The notes under the pieces are model-generated. The model saw nothing but the letters and a program-made list of their open reading frames with translations, did no database searches and was not told the DNA's origin. From Opitutia bacterium (lineage in GTDB: Bacteria; Verrucomicrobiota; Verrucomicrobiia; Opitutales; UBA953): 64,000 nucleotides of DNA. This document shows positions 27,313 through 36,013 of this stretch, in pieces. The position numbers and the translations under genes are program-made. The stretch covers positions 49,953 through 113,952 of the forward strand of contig CANIUQ010000002.1 of the NCBI GenBank assembly GCA_947470855.1, written 5' to 3'. The first letter of the stretch is position 1. Each line of letters begins with the position of its first letter.

Positions 27313-27927
27313 ATGGCAGGATTCGACGACAGTCTAGTCCGCGAGTATTTTGAAGTGAGTGGCTTTTTCGTCCGCCAATCTCGCAAGTACGCTGTGCAAT
27401 CTCGTCGCAAGCGCGCAGATGAAGAAGGCGACTTGCTTGTCATCAACCCTTCTCCACGAAGAGACATCGTCCTACCCTTTCAGCTTTTTGGTTCTGATCT
27501 TCCTGGTCTTAGCGCTGCAGTCGTGGCCGTAAAAGGGTGGCACACGACCAAGGCGATTACGCCAACCATGATTCGCAAAGGAGATCTTTTAGAATTCGTT
27601 CGCAAAGAAGCGGTTGATGCCGCCAAGGAAGCCTTTGCCGAGCTTACCCCTGCGGAAGGTCTTACTTTGTCAAAAATACTAGTTCTTCCTGGCATCCCCT
27701 CACAAGAACCACAACGAGCGGAAAGTATAACCCTCTTAAAAAACAGTGGCGTGGATCACGTTATCACTTTTCGCACGATTCTAGAAAATCTTCTACAAAA
27801 TGTAGAATCCAACCAAAGCTATGCACGGTCGGACACCCTTCAATTACTTCGATTATTGCGCGTTTACGATATGGTCAAACCCGCTCAATTAGAATTATTT
27901 GGTGGCTCCAACCCCTCCACACGGTGA
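27313..27927 (+). CDS. Uncharacterised protein between rsmI and lpxA
   Basis: 204 residues, no signal peptide or membrane segment. The first part (REYFEVSGFFVRQSRKYAVQ, then DLLVINPSP and VVAVKGWHT) has the charged and hydrophobic alternation of a nuclease-like or Rossmann-type fold, and a middle helix follows. The C-terminus ends LELFGGSNPSTR. I do not recognise a family. A PD-(D/E)xK-type reading is possible because of the D...VINPSPRRDIV stretch followed by a VVAVKG strand, but I cannot support it. It overlaps lpxA by 4 nt, so it is coupled to lipid A synthesis genes. Confidence 0.6.
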   Translation: MAGFDDSLVREYFEVSGFFVRQSRKYAVQSRRKRADEEGDLLVINPSPRRDIVLPFQLFGSDLPGLSAAVVAVKGWHTTKAITPTMIRKGDLLEFVRKEAVDAAKEAFAELTPAEGLTLSKILVLPGIPSQEPQRAESITLLKNSGVDHVITFRTILENLLQNVESNQSYARSDTLQLLRLLRVYDMVKPAQLELFGGSNPSTR

Positions 27928-28703
27928 TTCACCCTCAAGCCCATATCGACCCCACAGCGCAACTGGCCAATGATGTCAGCGTGGGACCCCATGCCATCAT
28001 CGAGGAAGGAGTAAAAATCGGGCGTGGTTCGCGAATTGCCGCTTACGCTATCATCAAGAAAAACACCACTTTAGGAGAAAGAGTATCCGTGGATCATTTT
28101 GCCGTCGTCGGAGGCGATCCACAGGATTTGTCTTTTCAGTCCTCTCTTTTCTCTTCGGTTGTCATCGGTGACGACACCATCATTCGGGAACACGCCACTA
28201 TCCATCGTGCCACTCAACCCAACACCGTTACGCGACTCGGAAAAAAGAATTTAATTATGGTTGGTGCACACATTGCGCACGACTGCCAACTCGGCGACCA
28301 TGTCATCCTCGCTAACGGTTGTATGCTCGGAGGTCATGTCCATGTCGGTGACCATGCATTCATCAGTGGTGGGGTCGCAGTCCATCAGTTCTGTCGCATC
28401 GGTGGTGGTTCGATGACTTCGGGCAATGCTGTCATTACCGAGGATGTACCTCCGCATGGGTTAGCCTATGATCGCAATCGGTTGGCCGGATTGAACCTCA
28501 TTGGTTTACGCCGGCGAGGGCTATCCGCCGAGTCGGTCGCAGAACTAAAAAAAGCTTATCATCTCGTTTATGCACCTGGTGGAAACTGTGCTAAACTGGC
28601 CGATGAATCCATCCAAACGGGAAATTTTAAATGCCCAGAAGCCCTAGACTTTCTTCGCTTCTTCTTGGGCGGTAAAAGAGGAAGATTTGTTCAGCCCGTA
28701 TGA
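27924..28703 (+). CDS. lpxA: UDP-N-acetylglucosamine acyltransferase
   Basis: First enzyme of lipid A synthesis, acylating UDP-GlcNAc at O3. The left-handed beta-helix hexapeptide repeats start at IHPQAHIDPTAQLANDVSVGP and run to about residue 185. The catalytic histidine lies in HIAHDCQLGDHVILANGC. Further blocks VDHFAVVGGDPQDLSFQ and IIREHATIHRAT are typical. The C-terminal helical part is present; 259 residues, normal length. GTG start, 4-nt overlap with both neighbours. lpxD, lpxB and fabZ are not adjacent, unlike the proteobacterial cluster. It marks this as an outer-membrane, LPS-making organism. Confidence 0.95.
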   Translation: MIHPQAHIDPTAQLANDVSVGPHAIIEEGVKIGRGSRIAAYAIIKKNTTLGERVSVDHFAVVGGDPQDLSFQSSLFSSVVIGDDTIIREHATIHRATQPNTVTRLGKKNLIMVGAHIAHDCQLGDHVILANGCMLGGHVHVGDHAFISGGVAVHQFCRIGGGSMTSGNAVITEDVPPHGLAYDRNRLAGLNLIGLRRRGLSAESVAELKKAYHLVYAPGGNCAKLADESIQTGNFKCPEALDFLRFFLGGKRGRFVQPV

Positions 28704-29614
28704 CCACTTTACCGATTGCCATCACTTGCGGCGACCCAGCGGGAGTCGGCCCCGAACTCATAGAAAAATGGCTGAAATCAAACCCCACACTCGCTAAAGA
28801 CGTAGTCATTATTGGTCCATTTTCATGGTTAGAAAAACTCCCTCTACCTGCTAAACAAAAATGTGGAGTGGGAGAACTCTCTTATCAAATTCGTTCAGGA
28901 ATACCCGACCCTCAAGGGAGCTCCATCGCTCTTGCTGCAATGGAAATGGCGGCTAAGGGCACCGAGGAAGGTCGATTTAGAGCCGTTGTGACTGGACCGA
29001 TTAATAAAAATGCTTTTGCGAAAATGGGATATCCTTTCCCAGGACAAACTGAGTTTTTCGCTGACCGCTGGAAAGGTGAAGCGGTCATGGCTTTTGCCGG
29101 GGGTAAACTCACTGTCGGATTAGTCACCCGACATGTCGCATTGAAAGACGTCCTTCAATCACTCAATGCAGAAGAAATTCGCCGAACCACTTTGGCCTTA
29201 ATTCATTTGCGAAAACAGATGGGCGACCCGCAACCACGCATCGCTGTCTGTGGACTCAATCCGCATGCTGGAGAAAACGGACTTCTCGGCCAAGAGGACG
29301 AAGCTATCATTCGTCCAGTCGTTGAAAGCCTCCGTCAAGAAGGACACTCTGTCACTGGCCCGCTCTCGGCTGATACGATTTTTTATCGTCACCTTCAGGG
29401 TGAATTTGATGCCGTCGTAGCCATGTATCACGATCAAGGCTTAACCGCCCTTAAAACAATCGATTTTTCTACCGCGGCGAATTTAAGCTTAGGTTTAAAG
29501 TTCATTCGAACGAGCCCCGACCACGGCACAGGTTACGAAATCGCCGGCCGAGAAAAGGCTGATGTTGGGAGTTTAACTTCAGCCATTAAACTCGCAGACC
29601 TGCTTTCTTCGTGA
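28700..29614 (+). CDS. pdxA: 4-hydroxythreonine-4-phosphate dehydrogenase
   Basis: NAD-dependent enzyme of the DXP-dependent pyridoxal phosphate pathway. Signature segments: ITCGDPAGVGPELI, VTGPINKNAF, FPGQTEFFADRW, VTRHVALKDV, MYHDQGLTALKT and RTSPDHGTGYEIAGREKAD, which hold the metal-binding histidines. 304 residues; a little shorter than the usual 320-330. It overlaps lpxA by 4 nt, and its stop overlaps the next ATG by one base. PLP is needed by thrC in this same window, but no regulatory link is visible. Confidence 0.93.
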   Translation: MTTLPIAITCGDPAGVGPELIEKWLKSNPTLAKDVVIIGPFSWLEKLPLPAKQKCGVGELSYQIRSGIPDPQGSSIALAAMEMAAKGTEEGRFRAVVTGPINKNAFAKMGYPFPGQTEFFADRWKGEAVMAFAGGKLTVGLVTRHVALKDVLQSLNAEEIRRTTLALIHLRKQMGDPQPRIAVCGLNPHAGENGLLGQEDEAIIRPVVESLRQEGHSVTGPLSADTIFYRHLQGEFDAVVAMYHDQGLTALKTIDFSTAANLSLGLKFIRTSPDHGTGYEIAGREKADVGSLTSAIKLADLLSS

Positions 29615-30405
29615 TGCTAAGACTTTGCTGCCTCATTTTAGCAACCACCCTTAACGTTTGGTCAGCCGAAAAAATTCGGGTGGTGAGTTTTAGCCCTGGA
29701 GCAACCCAAACCCTTATCGATTTAGGTCTGAGTGATAACATCGTTGCCGCTACGCCATGGTGCCCCCTGCCCACCTCACATTCCGCTTCGCGCACTTGTG
29801 ATATTTTTAATCCAGACATAGAAAAACTCTTAAAAATAAAACCGGATTTGTGCATCTTACCTCGATTAGCTAATCCACTTTGGGCCAATCGCTGCCAAGC
29901 AGTAGGATTGAAAGTATTGATTTTAAATCCTGAATCAGCCCATGCTGTCCCCGGCGATATTCGTCTCATTGGCCAAGCTGTGCAAAAAATAACCGAAGCT
30001 GAAAACCTAGCCTCTTATTTTGAAAGACAACCCAGACTTTTTCAGAAAAAGATTTTAATTATTTGGGACGGCATGATGGCTGGTCGCGATTCTTACTTAG
30101 GCGACCCGCTAGCACGTGCTGCACACGCCTCTCCCCTTAATCAGGTTACTTGGCAAAAACTCGATTGGGAAATCGTTGTTCAATCAAATCCAGATTCCAT
30201 TCTTCGCATTGAGAGTCGGCCACAAAATACCCCTATTATACAATCTGAAAAATACCTAAATGAATTACGTAAAATACCAGCCGTGAAAGACTTAGAAAGC
30301 GTTAAAAATGGTCAGGTTTATGAAACCTCAAGCGGTAGCGACTGGCTCCCAGGATCGGGCTTAATCCATGCCTCAGAAAAGGTTTTTGAGCTCTATCATA
30401 AATAA
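29614..30405 (+). CDS. BtuF-like periplasmic binding protein
   Basis: 264 residues with a signal peptide (MLRLCCLILATTLNVWSAE) and the BtuF/class III binding-protein layout: RVVSFSPGATQTLIDLGLSDNIVAAT, then a DIEKLLKIKPDLCILPRL block and a second lobe with LIIWDGMMAGRD. It would bind a ferric-siderophore or cobalamin-like ligand; the exact ligand cannot be read. The ABC permease and ATPase (btuC, btuD) are not in the window, so this is an orphan. It ends 58 nt before the small Cys-rich gene. The ATG overlaps the pdxA stop by one base. Confidence 0.75.
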   Translation: MLRLCCLILATTLNVWSAEKIRVVSFSPGATQTLIDLGLSDNIVAATPWCPLPTSHSASRTCDIFNPDIEKLLKIKPDLCILPRLANPLWANRCQAVGLKVLILNPESAHAVPGDIRLIGQAVQKITEAENLASYFERQPRLFQKKILIIWDGMMAGRDSYLGDPLARAAHASPLNQVTWQKLDWEIVVQSNPDSILRIESRPQNTPIIQSEKYLNELRKIPAVKDLESVKNGQVYETSSGSDWLPGSGLIHASEKVFELYHK

Positions 30406-30463
30406 GCTAGGTCGGTTTGACTACTCTAAGAAATCTCGCAAAACTATCGATGACTTCAAAACT

Positions 30464-30697
30464 ATGAATAACTCATTCAAAAAAGCATTCCAACTCGTCT
30501 GTAGCGTCTTGGTTTTAACAGCCGCTGTAAGTTTTGCCAATGAACCAGACAAAAAAGAGGGTGATAAATGTTGTCCAGCGCGTCCTTCACAAATCTCCTG
30601 CTGTGATTGCTCCAAAGAGTGCGGTAAGAGCGATAAGAAGGGTTGCGACAAAGACAAAGATTGCTCCTCTTGCTCGAGTTGCCCTGACAGCAAGTAA
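30464..30697 (+). CDS. Small cysteine-rich secreted protein
   Basis: 77 residues. A strong signal peptide (FKKAFQLVCSVLVLTAAVSFA) is followed by a short Lys/Asp/Ser/Cys-rich mature part of about 50 residues with 10 cysteines (two CC pairs, then spaced singles). The frame is open from 30368, but the ATG at 30464 restores a clean signal peptide. It could bind metal (Cu, Zn) or form a disulfide-rich peptide; nothing decides. It has its own terminator 23 nt after the stop, so it may be separately regulated. I recognise no family. Confidence 0.7.
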   Translation: MNNSFKKAFQLVCSVLVLTAAVSFANEPDKKEGDKCCPARPSQISCCDCSKECGKSDKKGCDKDKDCSSCSSCPDSK

Positions 30698-30720
30698 TTG
30701 TTGTCTCTTCTTTACACCCC

Positions 30721-30755
30721 AAGGACGAATCTGGTGATTCGTCCTTTTTATTTTT
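30721..30755 (+). terminator. Rho-independent terminator after the Cys-rich gene
   Basis: Perfect 11-bp stem AAGGACGAATC / GATTCGTCCTT with a TGGT loop, then TTTATTTTT. It closes the plus-strand series and overlaps the last 2 nt of the convergent gmhB gene. Confidence 0.92.
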
Positions 30756-31305
30756 AGGCCCAGCTAAGACCCAAATCTAATCGAACAAATTCAGGAAAAT
30801 TTTTCCTGATAACATAGTTCATCGTCCGAGCGTAATCGAAATCAGCCTCAATTGAAGCACCACTTTGCACGGCACAGGAACGAATACCTGCGTTACGGCC
30901 CGCATCCCAATCCGTTCGTCGATCGCCTACCATCCAACTCTGATGGGGGTCGATAGCGTGCAATGAAATCATTTCCAAAATAAATCGCGGACTCGGTTTA
31001 CGATATAAAGAGGGCTCATCAGGTTTCTCGGGTGCTGCTTTGATTTCCAAAATCCCAGGGGCGGGCAAATCGAGCAACTCCAGCATTCGTTGATTGCAGG
31101 CATGGTATTGCTCCCAAGTGAAGATGCCTCGATTGATTCCGCTCTGGTTCGTGAGAATGAACAATTTGTATCCAGCCCCTAAACAAGCCGACAAAGCAGG
31201 TTTAACTTCATCAATCAGGTTGATTTGCTCAATTTCACAGGTGTGATGATGGTCTTCGATGAGATTTCCATCGCGATCAAGGAAAAGGGCACGGCTCAAA
31301 GGCAT
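30754..31305 (-). CDS. gmhB: D-glycero-D-manno-heptose-1,7-bisphosphate phosphatase
   Basis: HAD-family phosphatase supplying ADP-heptose for LPS core. Motif I is FLDRDGN (Asp nucleophile and acid/base Asp), motif II FILTNQSGINRG, motif III around YRKPSP, and motif IV VGDRRTDWDAG. The usual GmhB zinc loop CxH...CxC between motif II and III is not seen here (ILEIKAAPEKPDEP), as in the zinc-free members. ATG at 31305 (MPLSRALFL) gives 183 residues; an upstream ATG at 31344 adds 13 residues and is also possible. The gene sits alone, convergent to the Cys-rich gene and divergent from rpmF. Confidence 0.82.
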   Translation of the reverse strand: MPLSRALFLDRDGNLIEDHHHTCEIEQINLIDEVKPALSACLGAGYKLFILTNQSGINRGIFTWEQYHACNQRMLELLDLPAPGILEIKAAPEKPDEPSLYRKPSPRFILEMISLHAIDPHQSWMVGDRRTDWDAGRNAGIRSCAVQSGASIEADFDYARTMNYVIRKNFPEFVRLDLGLSWA

Positions 31306-31355
31306 AAAATGAGCCAAATCAGATAAATGAATCGTGCAAGCCATTGAAAGGGGGC

Positions 31356-31383
31356 TTGACCGTGGGGGCTGGCGGGCTACAAC
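31356..31383 (+). promoter_or_regulatory. Candidate sigma-70-type promoter for rpmF-plsX-fabH
   Basis: TTGACC, 16-bp G-rich spacer, TACAAC, ending 24 nt before the rpmF ATG. This is the best-looking promoter in the window: 5 of 6 matches at -35 and 4 of 6 at -10. It leaves a leader of roughly 18 nt. Confidence 0.6.
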
Positions 31384-31407
31384 CGACCCTCAACCTAGCG
31401 TAGAAAC

Positions 31408-31587
31408 ATGGCAAATCCGAAACGTAAACAGTCCAAGCGCCGCAGTCGCCTCCGTCGAGGAGCCAACCAATTCCGCGCTCCTAAACTTGTCCGTGATGCA
31501 GAGTCGGGCGCACTCCGTCGCTCCCACCGCGTTGATCCTAAAACGGGCAAGTATCGTGGTCGCCAAGTGATTGATACCGAGGCTTAA
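31408..31587 (+). CDS. rpmF: 50S ribosomal protein L32
   Basis: 59-residue basic protein starting MANPKRKQSKRRSRLRRGAN, the L32 N-terminal pattern, followed by SHRVDPKTGKYRGRQVID. It has no cysteines, so it is the zinc-free L32 form. The start AAACATG has no SD. It opens the classic rpmF-plsX-fabH order, with only 30 nt before plsX. Confidence 0.96.
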   Translation: MANPKRKQSKRRSRLRRGANQFRAPKLVRDAESGALRRSHRVDPKTGKYRGRQVIDTEA

Positions 31588-31617
31588 GGCCTCTCCTCGG
31601 GCATTGCCCGTTAACCC

Positions 31618-32688
31618 ATGAGCGAAATCTCAAGGCCCAGTGGATACAAGATAGCCCTCGACTGTATGGGGGGCGACTTAGGTCCATCCGAAGCAGTCGC
31701 TGCCGCGGCATTGGCTATTCGTGATGGGGTCATTGGACCTGAAGACACTATCATCCTCGTAGGGCATGAGGACAATCTACGTCTTTTAGCGGTCGAAAAT
31801 CGCATCAGCAAATCGAAGCGCATCCAGTTTAAAAATGCGGCCAGCGTCGTCCAATCCGACGATGCAGCAATGACCGTAATTAAGTCGAAGCGCGATTCAT
31901 CGATGATGGTTGCTCTCGATTTATTAAAATCCGGTGAAGCCGATGTCGTTGTTTCCACCGGAAACACCAAAGCTTTAGTAGCAGCTGGGACGATTAAAGT
32001 AAGACCCATGGAAGGCGCTGAGCGCCCTGCTCTTGCGGCCATTATGCCACGTCGAGAAGGACACTTTGTGATGCTCGATGTCGGCGCCAATCCCGAAGCC
32101 AAACCTGAGCACCTCGTGCACAACGCAGTTCTTGGATCCATTTATGCCCAAAGCGCACTCGGCATCGCTCAACCCAGAGTCGGCTTGCTAACGGTTGGAA
32201 CCGAAGAAGGAAAAGGCGGTGCTCGCATTAATCGCACTCACTCCATTCTCAAAGCCATGGGTGATAAGATTAATTATGTCGGGCCCGTTGAAGGTTTTGA
32301 TGTTTTCGGCGATGCTTGCGATGTTGTGGTTACCGATGGATTCACTGGTAATGTGATTCTCAAAACCATTGAAGGCCTGGTTTACATGCTTCGCGATATG
32401 GTCGGCCAAAAAGTTAAAAGCAACCCAGTCTATTTGGCTGGCGGCATTGCTATGTTCCCCCTTTTACGTGAACTCAAAGGCAAACTTAAACCCGAGCAAT
32501 ATGGTGGCGCCCCTCTTTTAGGACTTTCTGGGTTAGTCATGAAGGCTCACGGTTCAAGTAATCGGCAAAGTATTGCGAGTGCTATTCGACTTGGAATGGA
32601 GGCACTGGGACATGGAGCCAATCGTCGCATGTTAATAGCCTTAGCCGAGGCCAATACCATTATTTCTTCGATACCTGTCGAAGAGTGA
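31618..32688 (+). CDS. plsX: Phosphate acyltransferase PlsX
   Basis: Makes acyl-phosphate from acyl-ACP, the first step that feeds phosphatidic acid synthesis with PlsY. Motifs: IALDCMGGDLGPSEAV at the N-terminus, VSTGNTKALVAAGT, HFVMLDVGANPE, LLTVGTEEGKG and VVTDGFTGNVILKTIEG. 356 residues, full length. Standard position between rpmF and fabH, with co-transcription very likely. Confidence 0.97.
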   Translation: MSEISRPSGYKIALDCMGGDLGPSEAVAAAALAIRDGVIGPEDTIILVGHEDNLRLLAVENRISKSKRIQFKNAASVVQSDDAAMTVIKSKRDSSMMVALDLLKSGEADVVVSTGNTKALVAAGTIKVRPMEGAERPALAAIMPRREGHFVMLDVGANPEAKPEHLVHNAVLGSIYAQSALGIAQPRVGLLTVGTEEGKGGARINRTHSILKAMGDKINYVGPVEGFDVFGDACDVVVTDGFTGNVILKTIEGLVYMLRDMVGQKVKSNPVYLAGGIAMFPLLRELKGKLKPEQYGGAPLLGLSGLVMKAHGSSNRQSIASAIRLGMEALGHGANRRMLIALAEANTIISSIPVEE

Positions 32689-32737
32689 GGATTTTTGTTC
32701 ACTTCTAGCCCAGTCGGGGCTTACCTCTATACCTTTG

Positions 32738-33751
32738 ATGAATCCAGCAATTCCATCGGTCTTCATTCGTACTCTCGGAGTATACACCCCGGAAAAGAAA
32801 CTCACCAACGAAGATCTTTCCAAGATGGTGGATACCAATGATGAATGGATTAAAAGTCGTTCGGGCATTTCCGAACGTCGTATCGCTGGGCCCCATGAAA
32901 ACCCTTCAGACATGGGAGCTTGGGCTGCTGCCAATGCACTTAAAAATGCTGCCTTAAAACCCGAGGATATCGATCTGCTCATTGTGGCAACAATGACACC
33001 AGATGTACCTTTCCCCTCAACGGCATGCCTCCTTCAAGCCAAACTCGGTCTACGAAGAGACATTCCCTGCTTCGATATTTCTGCAGCTTGTTCCGGTTTT
33101 GTTTTCGCTCTTCAAGTTGGTCACGACATGATGCGGTCAGGCAACTATCAACGAGCATTAATTATCGGGAGTGAAAAACTTTCTGGCGTGTTAAATTGGG
33201 AGGATCGTACCACATGCGTCCTTTTTGGCGATGGAGCTGGAGCGGCGATTCTCGAAAAAACTTCTGAGCCTAACGTAGGCATTCTCGGTAACCTTCTCGG
33301 TTCCGATGGAACCAACGCCGAATTGATTCACAGTTTGGCAGGCGGTTCTGCTAAACCGACCACGCCCGAGACATTACAAAATCGGGAACACTGTTTGCGC
33401 ATGAACGGCAAAGAAGTTTTCAAGCTCGCCGTTCGGGTTATGTCCGAATCCTGCGAACGCGTCCTAAAACAATGTGGCGTGAGTTCCGACCAAGTAGCCT
33501 GGTTCATTCCCCACCAAGCTAATTATCGCATTTTAGAAGCGGTAGCAGGACAACTTAATGTCGGATTGGACCGTTTTCCGTCAAATTTAGACCGTTTTGG
33601 CAATACCTCGGCCGCCTCAATCCCTTTAGCCCTTGAAGAGGCTTGGCGAAAAGGAAAAATCAAGCACGGTGACTTAATCCTACTCGTCGCCTTTGGCTCC
33701 GGACTTACCTGGGGCGCCACCCTGCTTCGCTGGCATGAACCTAAAAAATAA
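32738..33751 (+). CDS. fabH: 3-oxoacyl-ACP synthase III
   Basis: Starts fatty-acid synthesis by joining acetyl-CoA and malonyl-ACP. The Cys-His-Asn triad is visible: C119 in DISAACSGF, His in WFIPHQANYRI, and Asn in FGNTSAASIPL. The first codon of the open frame is a TTG at 32735; the ATG at 32738 is the better start (337 residues). Its last 17 nt overlap the next gene. Confidence 0.96.
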   Translation: MNPAIPSVFIRTLGVYTPEKKLTNEDLSKMVDTNDEWIKSRSGISERRIAGPHENPSDMGAWAAANALKNAALKPEDIDLLIVATMTPDVPFPSTACLLQAKLGLRRDIPCFDISAACSGFVFALQVGHDMMRSGNYQRALIIGSEKLSGVLNWEDRTTCVLFGDGAGAAILEKTSEPNVGILGNLLGSDGTNAELIHSLAGGSAKPTTPETLQNREHCLRMNGKEVFKLAVRVMSESCERVLKQCGVSSDQVAWFIPHQANYRILEAVAGQLNVGLDRFPSNLDRFGNTSAASIPLALEEAWRKGKIKHGDLILLVAFGSGLTWGATLLRWHEPKK

Positions 33752-34859
33752 AATTTTCCCCCTTCTTTTCGGACTTCTTCTGGCGACAACCTGCCAAGCT
33801 GAATTCGTTTTCAAAAATGATCACTGGCAAGTTAAAGAAAATACAACCAGTGACGTCACTCCTGCCTCTGACCTTCCTCAGGTTCTCGAGTTAATGAATC
33901 GAGCTTCAGCTGCGATGGCCGAAGAAAGATATTCTCGTGCCATCGACTTGTGGGATGAACTCGCCGAGAAACAATACGGAAAAGAAGCCGAAGCCGTAGC
34001 TCTGCTTAATCGCGCACGCGTTCACATTTTACGTGGACAGTTTGAACCTGCCGAAAAAGAGGACCTTGATGAACTTTTCAAACGTCACTCAAATTATGCT
34101 AATTTTGGCGAAGTCATAGAAGTTACATTCGATGTCGCGAATCGTCTAGCCGCTGGAGAACGTCCACATTTAGGAGGATGGATGCCTTGGTTTAAAGACC
34201 GACTTCATGCTCTGTCGGTTTACGAGAAGGTTATAAAAAATGCACCGAATGGACCTTTGGCCGACAAGGCACTGATACGCATGGCTCGACTCGCAAGCGC
34301 CGAGGGACGCACTGAAGAAACGGCGAACGCCCTTGAACGCATTATTAGCGATTATCCCAATTCTAAATTTGCCCCCGAAGCCCTCGAGCGTCTCGCCAAA
34401 ATGCGGAGTGATGAATCTTTGGGAGCGGACTGGGATCAAGCCAAGATGATGGCTGCCGCCGACCACTGGCGCACCTTAATCAATCAATTCCCCAACGATC
34501 CTCGGGCCAAAGAAGCAAGAGAACAAATTAAAATACTCATGGATCGAGCCGCGCGAGCACGACTCAATTTAGCCAAGTTCTACTGGTTCAAACGCAATAA
34601 CCCTGAGGCGGCAAAACTGATGGCCAACATATCGCGCAGTCTTGCACCCAACTCCGAAGCGGCCCGTGAAGCAGAAAAGTTGCTCATCGATATTCACAAC
34701 TTCCCCAATCCACCTGTAACTTTAGCCGATCGCATTCTCGGTCCTTATCCACGCCCATCCTCCAATACGGAGTTAAAACCAAAAGTCGTGGGAGATGAAA
34801 TGGATGAATTAGGATTTAGAAAAGAATCCCCTGCCGGCACTTCGACGAATAATCCATGA
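33735..34859 (+). CDS. Exported TPR-repeat protein, BamD-like
   Basis: The ATG at 33735 (inside the 3' end of fabH, 17-nt overlap) starts a clean signal peptide KIFPLLFGLLLATTCQA and 374 residues. The open frame begins at 33693 but that region is fabH in another frame. TPR-like helical pairs fill residues about 60-300 (ALSVYEKVIKNAPNGPLADKA, TANALERIISDYPNSKFAPEALER), the layout of BamD/YbgF-type envelope proteins. The lipobox is poor (ATTC), so it is more likely cleaved by signal peptidase I. The mature start FVFKNDHWQV is repeated in another TPR gene at 43.7 kb. Confidence 0.72.
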   Translation: MNLKNKIFPLLFGLLLATTCQAEFVFKNDHWQVKENTTSDVTPASDLPQVLELMNRASAAMAEERYSRAIDLWDELAEKQYGKEAEAVALLNRARVHILRGQFEPAEKEDLDELFKRHSNYANFGEVIEVTFDVANRLAAGERPHLGGWMPWFKDRLHALSVYEKVIKNAPNGPLADKALIRMARLASAEGRTEETANALERIISDYPNSKFAPEALERLAKMRSDESLGADWDQAKMMAAADHWRTLINQFPNDPRAKEAREQIKILMDRAARARLNLAKFYWFKRNNPEAAKLMANISRSLAPNSEAAREAEKLLIDIHNFPNPPVTLADRILGPYPRPSSNTELKPKVVGDEMDELGFRKESPAGTSTNNP

Positions 34860-35359
34860 AACCTTTTCCTAAGTGGCTTTCACTGTTTCTTGGCCTAGCT
34901 AGTCTCTGCCTTGCGGGATGTGCTGCTTACCAATGGGGTGGGCCCAAGCCAGCTTTTCGTTCTATTGAAATTGCTCCCGTTAAGAATTCGACTTCGCGCC
35001 CTGGAACCCATGCCGTACTTCAACAAAAACTCATCGAGTTTTTTGCGGCCGATCCTCGTGTCAAAATTGGCACTGGCGATGCTAAGTTAGAAACCGAAAT
35101 CATTGAATACTCTCGGGCTGGACAAACCACGAGTTCAACCGATTCTTACACTTACACCAGTTTTCGAATCACCATCAAGGTGCAGTGCACGCTAACCACT
35201 AACGAAGGAAAGAAGGTCCTGTTCAAGAATCGCCCCTTCTCTGCTTCCGCAACCTTGCAACCGATTGGTGACAGTGCCGCCGAAGAAAGAAGCTTAGGCC
35301 CCACCCTTTTTGCCGATATTGTTTCACAAATTCGTCAGGCTTCCACGACCGCTTGGTAA
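34856..35359 (+). CDS. LptE-like LPS-assembly lipoprotein
   Basis: 167 residues with a lipobox LAGC (signal MKPFPKWLSLFLGLASLCLAGC). The mature part starts YQWGGPKPAFRSIEIAPVKNST, then a VLQQKLIEFFAADPRVKI helix and two beta strands (TSFRITIKVQCTLT, LFKNRPFSASATLQP), the layout of LptE and of the related DUF4136-like lipoproteins. LptE plugs LptD and helps insert LPS in the outer membrane. It overlaps the TPR gene by 4 nt and precedes rpe by 3 nt. The LptE reading is supported by fold pattern, length and the lipobox, not by a diagnostic residue. Confidence 0.68.
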   Translation: MKPFPKWLSLFLGLASLCLAGCAAYQWGGPKPAFRSIEIAPVKNSTSRPGTHAVLQQKLIEFFAADPRVKIGTGDAKLETEIIEYSRAGQTTSSTDSYTYTSFRITIKVQCTLTTNEGKKVLFKNRPFSASATLQPIGDSAAEERSLGPTLFADIVSQIRQASTTAW

Positions 35360-35362
35360 TCC

Positions 35363-36013
35363 ATGCCCTCACTGATTATTGCCCCCTCGCTTCTAGCCGC
35401 CAACCACGGTGAGTTTGCGCAAGGCATTCAGATGATTGAGGAGACGGGATTGGGCTGGGTGCATCTCGATGTGATGGATGGACATTTTGTACCGAATATT
35501 AGTTTCGGTCCGCAACTCGTCGCCGACCTACGTCCTCGCACTTCTTTATTTTTTGATGTCCATTTGATGTTACAAAAGCCCGACCGATTTGTGGAGGCCT
35601 TTGTCAAAGCTGGATCACAACGACTAACCGTTCATGTGGAGGCAGACCATGACGTGGCTCAAACTCTCAAAATAATCCGCGAGCATGGTGTCGCCGCTGG
35701 CATTGCGATTAATCCCGACACCGACCCTCGGTGCTTGCTACCCTTTCTCTCCAGTGTCGATTTGGTTTTATGCATGAGCGTCTTTCCTGGTTTTGGTGGG
35801 CAATCTTTTATTCCATCGGTTCTCGAGAATATTCATTTTTTAGACCAAGAGAGACGACAACGTGGACTAAACTATCGTCTCGAAGTTGATGGCGGCATTA
35901 ACGTGGAAACAGGCCTTCTTTGTATACAAGCAGGCGCCGACACTCTGGTTGCTGGCACGGCTTTCTATAAAGCAGCCAATCGCCAAGACTTTATCAAAAA
36001 ACTCAGTGCTTAA
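35363..36013 (+). CDS. rpe: Ribulose-phosphate 3-epimerase
   Basis: TIM-barrel, metal-dependent enzyme of the pentose phosphate cycle. Motifs IAPSLLAANHGEFAQGI, WVHLDVMDGHFVPNISFGP, DVHLMLQKPD, LCMSVFPGFGGQSF and VDGGINVETGLLCIQAGADTLVAG carry the metal-binding His and Asp. 216 residues, normal. It closes the rpmF operon and overlaps the rlmN stop by 4 nt (shared TTAA). Confidence 0.96.
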   Translation: MPSLIIAPSLLAANHGEFAQGIQMIEETGLGWVHLDVMDGHFVPNISFGPQLVADLRPRTSLFFDVHLMLQKPDRFVEAFVKAGSQRLTVHVEADHDVAQTLKIIREHGVAAGIAINPDTDPRCLLPFLSSVDLVLCMSVFPGFGGQSFIPSVLENIHFLDQERRQRGLNYRLEVDGGINVETGLLCIQAGADTLVAGTAFYKAANRQDFIKKLSA

